Shown here piece by piece: positions 1-6,112 of a stretch of 6,112 nt of DNA. The translations under genes and the position numbers were made by a program. The stretch is from an uncultured Ignavibacteria bacterium. GTDB lineage: Bacteria; Bacteroidota; Ignavibacteria; Kapaibacteriales; UBA961. The stretch's first letter is position 1, and every line of letters begins with the position of its first letter. Location: positions 1 through 6,112 of the forward strand of contig CALMMI010000506.1 of NCBI GenBank assembly GCA_937868245.1, in the 5' to 3' direction. Under the pieces are notes generated by a model. The model saw nothing but the letters and a program-made list of their open reading frames with translations, did no database searches and was not told where the DNA came from.

Positions 1-864
1 AAGAATCATCCCCTTCCTGTGGTTATAAAGGCTGATGGTTTGGCAGCCGGAAAAGGTGTAGTGGTTGCAGAAACTACTTTGGATGCGGAAAATGCAATAA
101 AAGATATTCTGGGCGGCTCATTCGGGAGTGCAGGAGCCGAAGTTGTTGTGGAAGCTTTTCTGAAAGGCGAGGAAGCATCTGTTTTTGCAATTTGTGACGG
201 AAGAAACTTCCTTACTCTTGCTCCTGCTCAAGATCACAAGCGTGCTTTCGACGGAGACAAAGGCAAAAACACCGGTGGCATGGGAGCATTTGCACCCGCT
301 GCTATTGTTACGGAAGAGATACTCAAAAAAGTGAAGGAAAAAATCATTGCGCCTACCCTTGCGGGTATGGCGGAGGAAGGTGCACCATTTATCGGATGTC
401 TGTTTGTAGGATTAATGATTGATAATGGCGAGCCAAGTGTTGTAGAATTCAACTGCCGTTTCGGAGATCCCGAAACTCAGGCAGTACTATCTGTAACCGA
501 AGGAGATTTTGCAGATTTATTCTTTAGTGCAGCACTCGGACTGCTTCATCCGGGAGCGATAACCAATATTTACAATGGTTATGCGTGTAATGTTGTCTTA
601 GCTTCGGGCGGTTATCCTGATACATACAAAACAGGATATTCCATTACCGGTATATCCGATGCTGAAGAAACGGGAGTTACTGTTTTCCATGCTGGAACAA
701 AAATTGAAAATTCATCACTTGTTACTAATGGCGGTCGTGTTTTGGGTGTTTGCGGTAAAGGGACATCGCTTTCAGAAGCAATTAAGAATGCATATAATGG
801 CGTTAATTTTATAAAATTTACCGATGAATATCATCGAACAGACATCGGTCATAAATCACTATAA
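1..864 (+). CDS. purD: Phosphoribosylamine--glycine ligase (GAR synthetase), 5' end missing
   Basis: PurD joins glycine to 5-phosphoribosylamine using ATP, an early step of de novo purine synthesis in the cytoplasm. The reading frame is open from base 1, so the gene starts left of the window; the GTG at 19 is an internal valine, not a start. About 287 C-terminal residues are present of a family length near 420-430, so roughly the first third (N-domain and the start of the ATP-grasp domain) is absent. Visible landmarks, numbered from the first codon, are the ATP-grasp stretch VIKADGLAAGKGV (8-20), QDHKR (77-81), NTGGMGAF (90-97), the metal/ATP-binding EFNCRFGDPETQ (149-160), and the C-domain motifs HAGTK (230-234) and NGGRVLG (243-249). 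It ends with TAA 12 bp before the epimerase start and may be cotranscribed with it. The truncation is an edge effect; identity is secure. Confidence 0.97.
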   Translation, partial: KNHPLPVVIKADGLAAGKGVVVAETTLDAENAIKDILGGSFGSAGAEVVVEAFLKGEEASVFAICDGRNFLTLAPAQDHKRAFDGDKGKNTGGMGAFAPAAIVTEEILKKVKEKIIAPTLAGMAEEGAPFIGCLFVGLMIDNGEPSVVEFNCRFGDPETQAVLSVTEGDFADLFFSAALGLLHPGAITNIYNGYACNVVLASGGYPDTYKTGYSITGISDAEETGVTVFHAGTKIENSSLVTNGGRVLGVCGKGTSLSEAIKNAYNGVNFIKFTDEYHRTDIGHKSL

Positions 865-867
865 GGA
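863..867 (+). promoter_or_regulatory. Ribosome binding site of the epimerase gene
   Basis: AAGGA overlaps the purD stop codon and ends 9 bases before the ATG at 877. It is the only clear Shine-Dalgarno-like sequence in front of a gene here; the leaders of the genes at 1821 and 3879 have none. It supports ATG 877 as the start and suggests translation of this gene follows on from purD. Confidence 0.55.
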
Positions 868-876
868 TCACTTTCA

Positions 877-1797
877 ATGAAAATTGCAATTACAGGCGGT
901 GCGGGTTTTATCGGTTCACATGTAGCCGATACATATATCGCAGCCGGGCATGAAGTAGTTATTCTCGATAATTTTTCAAGTGGCAAACATGAAAATGTTA
1001 ATGAGTCAGCACGCGTAATCGAAATTGATATTACTTCAGCCGATATTGATTTAATTTTCAAGAATGAAAAATTTGATATTGTCAATCATCATGCGGCACA
1101 GATTGATGTTCGTATTTCTGTCAATAATCCGCTCCTTGATGCTAAATTGAATATACTCGGAGGTCTCAATGTATATGAGGCAGCGGCAAAATACAAGGTA
1201 AAGAAAATAATCTTTGCTTCAAGTGGTGGTACTGTTTACGGAGAACAGAATGAATTTCCTGCAACGGAAGCTCACCCAACGAATCCATGTTCACCGTATG
1301 GGATAGCAAAACTCGCCAATGAGCACTATTTATTTTATTACCAGAAACAATACGGCATTAAATACGTAGCATTGAGATATGGTAATGTATATGGTCCCCG
1401 CCAAAACCCACACGGTGAAGCAGGAGTAGTTGCCATTTTTACTAATAAACTGCTCGACGGACAGCAACCCACTATCAATGGTAACGGGAAACAGACCCGT
1501 GATTAAGTGTATGTAGCCGATGTTGCACGTGCCAATCTTGCTGCCCTTAAAGAACACGCACAAGGTATCTATAATGTTGGAACAGCAGAAGAAATTGATG
1601 TTAATACAATTTTCCGTAAACTGAGAGATTCTGTAAATCCACAATGTGAGGAAATTCACGGCGAAGCTAAACCCGGTGAACAGCAACGAAGCGGGATAAG
1701 CTATCAAAAAATATACGATGAACTTGGGTGGAAACCTCAGATGGATTTCACTTCCGGCTTAAAACAAACTGTCGGGTTCTTCTACCAACAAATATAA
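877..1797 (+). pseudogene. NAD-dependent nucleotide-sugar epimerase (UDP-glucose 4-epimerase-like), interrupted by an in-frame stop
   Basis: This is an extended short-chain dehydrogenase of the UDP-glucose 4-epimerase type. Such enzymes interconvert UDP-sugars through a bound NAD-linked keto intermediate and feed polysaccharide or cell-surface glycan synthesis. Read through, it would be 306 codons, the usual family length. The N-terminal part (209 residues, 877-1506) carries the Rossmann motif TGGAGFIG (6-13), the NAD-ribose-binding DNFSSGK (31-37), the catalytic SSGG (115-118) with Tyr141 and Lys145 (YxxxK), and RYGNVYGPRQNPHGEAG (167-183). The C-terminal part (96 codons, 1507-1797), in the same frame, carries VYVADVARAN, a KPGEQQRS substrate-binding motif and an ELGWKP tail. 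A TAA at 1504-1506 splits them just after GKQTRD, where the family normally has an aromatic residue (RDFVYV or RDYVYV). It is either a recent nonsense mutation or a sequence error; a two-chain product is less likely. The exact sugar cannot be told from sequence, so no gene symbol is given. Confidence 0.85.
1504..1506 (+). other. In-frame TAA stop inside the epimerase gene
   Basis: The codon row is CGT GAT TAA GTG TAT GTA, reading R-D-stop-V-Y-V. Both sides align to the same conserved epimerase segment with no frame change. TAA also ends purD, the epimerase itself and the oligopeptidase in this window, so it is a normal stop here and not a reassigned sense codon. A GTG follows immediately (1507) and could in principle restart translation, but no Shine-Dalgarno sequence precedes it, and the resulting 96-residue piece would lack the NAD-binding fold. 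One base change restores tyrosine; two are needed for phenylalanine. Confidence 0.95.
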
Positions 1798-1820
1798 TAT
1801 CCTACTATATCTGAATCTCT

Positions 1821-3863
1821 ATGACTAAAATTCTCCCTCCAATTGCTCGAATCATACCACAAGAGACTGAAATTCACGATGATATCCGTATTGATAATTA
1901 CGCATGGCTACAAGATAAATCTAATCCGGAAACAATAGATTATATTACTAAAGAGAATGAATATACAGATGCAATATTAAAACCTACTGAAGAATTGAAA
2001 AACCAGCTCTACAATGAAATGATTGGCAGAGTTCAGGAAACAGACTCCTCAGTTCCTTACAAACGGGGTGACTATTTTTATTATACCAGAACCGAAGAAG
2101 GCAAGCAATACGGTATTTTCTGCAGAAAACATAAGACTCTAGATGCTCCTGAGGAAATCGTATTAGACGAAAATGAACTTTCAGCAGGATTAACTCAATT
2201 CGTACTCGGTAGCAGAGTTGTTAGTCCTGATAACAAGCACATTGCCTATGCTATTAATACTTCGGGGAATGAGTATTATACAATTTACATAAAGAACTTA
2301 ATCTCGAGTGAATTATGTCCGGAAACAATTACAGGAACTTCTGCCGGTTTAGCGTGGGCTAATGATAATAAAACTCTTTTCTACTGCAAGCAAAACGATT
2401 CTAAACGTCCCGATAAACTGTTTCGCCATAGCATAAATACCGATGCATCGAAAGATTCCCTTGTGTATCATGAAGATGACAATACTCTTTTTCTTGGTAT
2501 ATCAAGAAGTAGCAGTGGAAAGTTTCTTTTTGTATATTCATCAAACTTCGATTCGTCCAAAGTAATGTTTATTAATGCGGATGCTCCTTCCAAACCGCCT
2601 AAACCACTCTTTCCTTTTACTATTGGTGTGCAATATTTCCCTGAGCATTCGGGCGACTATTTTTATATCATGACCAATGAGTTTGGAAGTAACAACGCAA
2701 TTGGTCGGATTCCGGTTAATAATCCTACTCAGGAAAACTACGAGGAGATTTTGCCGCATAGCTATTTAGTCAAAATCGAGAATATGACAACGTTTAAGAA
2801 CCATTTGGTGATTACTGAGCGCACAGGTGGGTTGGAACGTTTTCGATGTTTTGACCTCAGAACAATGGAAGAGCACGTGGTTCAGTTTTCAGAGGAAGAT
2901 TATACTCTCGGTCTTGATTTCCAATTTTATGATGGTGAATCATTACGATATAGCATTACTTCGTTTGCTACTCCAACCCAGATTTATGATTATTCATTAG
3001 CAACTCATGAACACATCCTCTTAAAACAGTATATGGTTCGTGGAGATTATGATTCGTCGTTATATGAATGCAAACGTGTGTACGCAACTGCTGAAGATGG
3101 TATGCAAATACCTATATCCATAATACACAAGAAAGGGTTAGTACTGAACGGAGAGAATCCCTTGTACCTTTATGGATATGGTGCGTATGGAATAACCCAG
3201 ACCCCTACCTTTTCTCCATTACGTTTATCGCTTTTGCAACGTGGATTTGTTTTTGCCCTTGCGCATATTCGCGGTAGCGGATATCTGGGTAAAGAATGGC
3301 ATAATCAAGCTAAAGTCCTCACAAAAAAAATTGTTTTTGATGATTTTATATCGTGTGCAAATTTTTTCGTTCAGGAAAGATATACTAATCCAAGTAAAAT
3401 TGTTATTTCGGGTGGTAGTGCAGGTGGTATGCTTGTTTGTGCCGCAGCGAACAAGCGTCCTGATTTGTTTGCAATAGTCATCGCACGTGTTCCGGCTGTT
3501 GATATGATAACCAGACTTTTAGATTCTTCACTTGCAGGTACAATCGCTCATTACGATGAACTTGGTAATCCTGAAATAGAAGAACATTACAGGTATTTAT
3601 TAACATACTCACCATACGATAATGTTAAACAGCAACCATATCCTCATATTTTCCTTTTCTCCGGCTTTAATGACCCCAGGGTTCAATATTGGCAACCAAC
3701 AAAACTGGCAGCCAAACTTAGGGCAATGAAAACAAATGATAATTTGGTACTGCTCAAAACAAATATGAATGCAGGTCATTTCGGTGTAAGCGGTCGTTAT
3801 GAACAATTCAGACAGGCTGCTTTAGAATATGCATTTATTTTTAGGCAATTCGGAATTTCCTAA
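1821..3863 (+). CDS. ptrB: S9-family serine oligopeptidase, oligopeptidase B type
   Basis: Oligopeptidases of this family cut short peptides, not folded proteins, because a beta-propeller restricts access to the active site. At 680 residues the protein is complete and close to E. coli oligopeptidase B (about 686). The N-terminal segment with RIDNYAWLQDK (about 23-33) is typical of the family; the propeller spans roughly 75-410 and the alpha/beta-hydrolase domain about 410-680. The catalytic triad is Ser533 in GGSAGG (531-536), Asp618 in GFNDPRVQYW, and His653 in NAGHFG. Also present are YGYGAYG, AHIRGSGYLG and SPYDNV. No signal peptide or membrane segment is seen, so a cytoplasmic location is expected. 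From recalled family numbering (offset +1), the acidic residues linked to basic-residue specificity appear replaced: Thr461, Thr463, His577 and Asp579. Substrate preference may therefore differ from classical oligopeptidase B. The ATG at 1821, 23 bp after the epimerase stop, gives the family-typical N-terminus but has no Shine-Dalgarno sequence. Confidence 0.93.
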   Translation: MTKILPPIARIIPQETEIHDDIRIDNYAWLQDKSNPETIDYITKENEYTDAILKPTEELKNQLYNEMIGRVQETDSSVPYKRGDYFYYTRTEEGKQYGIFCRKHKTLDAPEEIVLDENELSAGLTQFVLGSRVVSPDNKHIAYAINTSGNEYYTIYIKNLISSELCPETITGTSAGLAWANDNKTLFYCKQNDSKRPDKLFRHSINTDASKDSLVYHEDDNTLFLGISRSSSGKFLFVYSSNFDSSKVMFINADAPSKPPKPLFPFTIGVQYFPEHSGDYFYIMTNEFGSNNAIGRIPVNNPTQENYEEILPHSYLVKIENMTTFKNHLVITERTGGLERFRCFDLRTMEEHVVQFSEEDYTLGLDFQFYDGESLRYSITSFATPTQIYDYSLATHEHILLKQYMVRGDYDSSLYECKRVYATAEDGMQIPISIIHKKGLVLNGENPLYLYGYGAYGITQTPTFSPLRLSLLQRGFVFALAHIRGSGYLGKEWHNQAKVLTKKIVFDDFISCANFFVQERYTNPSKIVISGGSAGGMLVCAAANKRPDLFAIVIARVPAVDMITRLLDSSLAGTIAHYDELGNPEIEEHYRYLLTYSPYDNVKQQPYPHIFLFSGFNDPRVQYWQPTKLAAKLRAMKTNDNLVLLKTNMNAGHFGVSGRYEQFRQAALEYAFIFRQFGIS

Positions 3864-3878
3864 CTTTATAATCGCAGT

Positions 3879-5126
3879 ATGAAACTCCTACATCCTGTTC
3901 AAAAAGTTTGGAAACGTACATTAACTAAATGGCAAATAAAAGCATTTCTTTCGTTCTTTGCTTTTGTTATGGTTGTTGGGGTATTGCTATATACCCGGCT
4001 TATCGTGAATGAACTCAGTGACCGGGAGAAAAAAACCGTAGAATTTTACGCAGCAATCTACTCCCGGTTTGTATCAAATCCAAATGCAAATGCTGATGAT
4101 TTGCTTTTCACTATAGCTAAGATTAACAGCACAATATCATTTCCTACTATCTTTACTGACGGGCAGAACATACCCAATGTTCCTTATGCCGATTATTCTC
4201 AAAATATCTCCCTTGATACCTCCCTTTCTGCTCAACAGCAAAAGCAGTTTATGCAGAATATGGTTGAAGAAATGGGCAGTTTATACCCGCCTATTGATAT
4301 TAAGAATGAACAGGGAGTACTCATCCAGAGGATATATTATTCAAACTCCCCTTTGCTACGTAGGATACAGCTCCTCCCATTTGTTGAAATTATCATTGTA
4401 AGTGCATTTATTTTTATTGGATACATTGCCTTTAGCTATCTCCGTAGAACCGAAGAATCCAATGTGTGGGTTGGAATGGCAAAGGAAGCTGCACACCAAC
4501 TCGGCACTCCCCTCTCCAGTTTACTGGCATGGATTGAAATATTAAAAATGAACGCCGACGAACCTGAACTGTTTTCGGAAACAATTCAAGAAATGGAACA
4601 TGATATTGCCCGCCTTAATATCATTGCAAACCGGTTTTCAACCATTGGCTCACTCCCCAAAAAGAAACCTGAAAACATTAGTGCAATTGTGGAAAAAGTA
4701 TGTGCTTATTACCAGAAGCGTGTTCCTCATTTAGGAAAAAAAATCGAGATAAACCGTCAGCTTGATGAAACAATTATTGCCAATATTAATGTTGACTTAT
4801 TTGAATGGGTAATTGAAAACCTTCTCAAAAATGGTGTTGAGGCTATTGAATCTCAAAATGGTTCGGTTAATGTAAAGCTCTTTTGGAATGCTCGCGGTAA
4901 GATTTGCCTTACAGTTCGGGATACCGGAAAAGGTATGACATCTCAGGTTAAAAGACAAGTATTCCTGCCGGGATATACAACAAAAAAACGTGGCTGGGGA
5001 CTCGGACTCTCACTCTCGAAAAGGATTATAGAAAAATACCATAATGGTAAAATCTTCGTGAAAACATCTGCTCCTAATAAAGGAACTACTTTTGCAATTG
5101 AACTTCCTCAGAGTGACACTGAGTAG
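3879..5126 (+). CDS. Membrane-bound sensor histidine kinase, orphan
   Basis: This 415-residue kinase would autophosphorylate on a histidine and pass the phosphate to a response regulator, none of which is encoded nearby. After a short basic cytoplasmic N-terminus come a membrane helix (about 22-39), an extracytoplasmic region of about 125 residues (40-165) that I do not recognise, and a second helix (about 165-187). It passes straight into the kinase core with no visible HAMP linker. The H-box is AKEAAHQLGTPLSSL with phospho-acceptor His206; the N-box is ENLLKNGVEAI (Asn314 and Asn318); the G1 box is DTGKG (348-352); an F-box-like FLPGYTTKK precedes the G2 box RGWGLGLSLSKRI (Gly372, Gly374, Gly376). 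All catalytic parts are intact. The HQLGTP and GWGLGL forms are those of Bacteroidota-type kinases. The start lies 15 bp after the oligopeptidase stop, so cotranscription is plausible. The signal sensed cannot be inferred. Confidence 0.95.
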   Translation: MKLLHPVQKVWKRTLTKWQIKAFLSFFAFVMVVGVLLYTRLIVNELSDREKKTVEFYAAIYSRFVSNPNANADDLLFTIAKINSTISFPTIFTDGQNIPNVPYADYSQNISLDTSLSAQQQKQFMQNMVEEMGSLYPPIDIKNEQGVLIQRIYYSNSPLLRRIQLLPFVEIIIVSAFIFIGYIAFSYLRRTEESNVWVGMAKEAAHQLGTPLSSLLAWIEILKMNADEPELFSETIQEMEHDIARLNIIANRFSTIGSLPKKKPENISAIVEKVCAYYQKRVPHLGKKIEINRQLDETIIANINVDLFEWVIENLLKNGVEAIESQNGSVNVKLFWNARGKICLTVRDTGKGMTSQVKRQVFLPGYTTKKRGWGLGLSLSKRIIEKYHNGKIFVKTSAPNKGTTFAIELPQSDTE

Positions 5127-5146
5127 ATAATGTATAAATACCTACT

Positions 5147-5186
5147 TTCAATAAGAATGCCCTCCAAAGAGGGCATTCTTATTGAA
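5147..5186. terminator. Bidirectional intrinsic-type terminator hairpin between convergent genes
   Basis: An 18-bp perfect inverted repeat (5147-5164 pairing with 5169-5186) closes a four-base CAAA loop, with a GC-rich top (GCCCTC/GAGGGC) and an AT-rich base. It starts 20 bp after the kinase stop and lies about 105 bp beyond the stop of the opposing minus-strand gene, where a shared terminator would be expected. There is no long T run after the stem on either strand; only the AT-rich lower stem supplies Ts (TTCTTATTGAA), so strength is uncertain. The rest of the 164-bp gap (5127-5290) shows nothing further I can name. Confidence 0.8.
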
Positions 5187-5290
5187 TATCGATTCAGATG
5201 GCATTTTACAGTGCTTTCACACTTTTCTACAACTTGTCATTTTCCATTCTTTAACTCGGTATAATGGTCCGTAGTTCCTAACTAGAGCGC

Positions 5291-6112
5291 CTACCTTGGT
5301 TGTGAAGAAGCACGAGGCTGCTGACTAGGCTGTGCCTTCGGTTGTTGGCTTGGCTGCGCTCGTGGCTGCTGACTTGGCTGCACTCGTGGCTGCGCCTTCG
5401 GTTGTGGGCTTGGCTGCGCCTTTGGTTGTGGGCTTGGTTGTGCTCGCGGTTGTGGGCTTGGCTGTGCTCGCGGTTGTGGACTTGGTTGCACACGTGGCTG
5501 TACACGTGGCTGTGGACTTGGCTGTACACGCGGTTGTGTGCTTGGCTGCACGCGTGGTTGTTGCACAGGTTGGCTTGGCTGAATAACCCGTGGCTGATTT
5601 GTTTTTGCTTCAGGTTGACGTGGTTGTGACGAAGGTTCGGTTGGCTTTGTAACAGGCTGAGTTGCGTTACGAGGCTGTTGATTTGAAGGAACATTCAGCT
5701 TACGAGGCTCACTATGTTGAAATATTGAAGGTTGTGCAGGCTGCTTAACGGAAGAAGCCCCTGCTGATACATTAGTAGGACGAACTGTTCTTAAATCTTT
5801 AGTAGTTGATACTTTTGAAGGGGCAGGTCTGGGTTCGGTAGATGAAGTACTCCGTATTTCCGGTCTATATACCTGTAGTACACCTTTTGAACGTTCATTT
5901 CGTACAGGTGTATTACTTTCCTGAATGATAGTAGTACGTACCCTTCTTCCACCGTGTTTTTCAACATCGTTTCTGTCCGGTCCGGGATTATACCGCACAT
6001 GATGGTATCCGTCCCTAAACTTATTAATTACATAAGTATTATGGATAATAACAGTATATCCTGATCTGTCAACATAATATCTATGAAGATTTCTTCGTCC
6101 TAAATCTCTGCA
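5291..6112 (-). CDS. Hypothetical protein with GPD/GRRV/VYRP motif and Pro/Gln/Arg repeat tail, N-terminus outside window
   Basis: The minus-strand frame stays open from the right edge to TAG at 5291-5293, giving 273 residues of a longer protein; the GTG at 5996-5998 is an internal codon, since coding sequence continues upstream. The first 85 or so residues are aromatic and basic, with YYVDRSGYTVIIHNTYVINK, then GPDRNDVE (44-51), GGRRV (54-58) and VYRPE (81-85). This order resembles a segment I associate with DUF6600/FecR-like extracytoplasmic proteins, recalled from family knowledge and not verified. A Ser/Thr/Pro/Gln-rich linker leads to a QPxx repeat tail (about residues 185-273), which is strongly basic and probably disordered. 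An envelope or secreted location is likely, but any signal peptide lies outside the window. Function is unknown. Plus-strand open frames over the repeat are by-products of its low complexity. Confidence 0.75.
   Translation of the reverse strand, partial: CRDLGRRNLHRYYVDRSGYTVIIHNTYVINKFRDGYHHVRYNPGPDRNDVEKHGGRRVRTTIIQESNTPVRNERSKGVLQVYRPEIRSTSSTEPRPAPSKVSTTKDLRTVRPTNVSAGASSVKQPAQPSIFQHSEPRKLNVPSNQQPRNATQPVTKPTEPSSQPRQPEAKTNQPRVIQPSQPVQQPRVQPSTQPRVQPSPQPRVQPRVQPSPQPRAQPSPQPRAQPSPQPKAQPSPQPKAQPRVQPSQQPRAQPSQQPKAQPSQQPRASSQPR
5294..5560 (-). repeat. In-frame tandem repeat, 12-bp unit in 24-bp pairs, encoding QPxx
   Basis: About 22 imperfect tetrapeptides of the form QPRV, QPSP, QPRA, QPKA or QPSQ are arranged mostly as eight-residue pairs such as QPSPQPRA. 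In DNA the period is 12 bp with a 24-bp higher order. The plus strand here is extremely rich in G and T and poor in A, unlike its surroundings. Because the unit length is a multiple of three, gain or loss of units keeps the frame. Less regular Pro/Gln sequence continues upstream in the protein to about 5690. Confidence 0.93.

Noticed and set aside
1330..1707. Minus-strand open frame across the epimerase stop codon
   Set aside because: The plus-strand codons on both sides encode conserved epimerase motifs; the opposite frame resembles nothing I know and lacks a ribosome binding site.
1793..1798. TATAAT at the end of the epimerase gene as a -10 promoter for the oligopeptidase
   Set aside because: No -35-like hexamer lies at suitable spacing, the DNA is AT-rich so chance matches are common, and the motif overlaps the stop codon.
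3321..3332. Run of eight A in the oligopeptidase, with an alternative frame at 3241-3477, as a possible frameshift
   Set aside because: The main frame reads on through the run with conserved sequence both before (HIRGSGYLG) and after (GGSAGG), so no shift is needed.
5294..5560. CRISPR-like array
   Set aside because: Units are 12/24 bp, contiguous and degenerate with no unique spacers, and they form an in-frame protein repeat.
5332..5629. Plus-strand open frames rich in Trp/Leu or Val/Ala over the repeat region
   Set aside because: They arise because a repeat with a multiple-of-three period has no stops in several frames. The minus frame alone continues into non-repetitive sequence with family-like motifs.
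5278..5694. Second minus-strand frame rich in His, Ser and Asn over the same repeat
   Set aside because: Shadow of the QPxx gene in another frame; it has no conserved motif outside the repeat.

Overview
This window looks like chromosomal DNA from a moderately AT-rich bacterium of the Bacteroidota/Chlorobi (FCB) group, possibly an Ignavibacteria- or Kapabacteria-like lineage. That placement is an inference. It rests on the histidine kinase, whose AHQLGTP H-box and RGWGLGLSL G2 box are typical of Bacteroidota-type kinases, on the near absence of Shine-Dalgarno sequences, and on the extracytoplasmic-type protein on the minus strand. No mobile element, CRISPR array, tRNA or rRNA was seen.

Layout: positions 1-5126 hold four closely spaced plus-strand genes with gaps of 12, 23 and 15 bp. 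They are (1) the 3' two thirds of purD (purine synthesis), cut by the left edge; (2) a UDP-sugar-type NAD-dependent epimerase interrupted by an in-frame TAA at 1504-1506; (3) a complete serine oligopeptidase of the oligopeptidase B type (S9 family); (4) a complete membrane-bound sensor histidine kinase with no response regulator beside it. A perfect 18-bp hairpin at 5147-5186 follows, well placed to end transcription from both sides. From 5291 to the right edge a minus-strand gene converges on it. Its C-terminal third is a Pro/Gln/Arg-rich tandem repeat with a 12/24-bp DNA period, and its N-terminus lies outside the window.

The plus-strand genes could share a transcript because of their spacing, but their functions (purine synthesis, sugar nucleotide metabolism, peptide breakdown, sensing) do not make one pathway. 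They look like ordinary housekeeping neighbours, not a dedicated system. The points most worth following up are the single in-frame stop in an otherwise intact epimerase and the apparent loss, in the oligopeptidase, of the acidic residues that give classical oligopeptidase B its preference for basic residues. I found no convincing evidence of a new multi-gene system.
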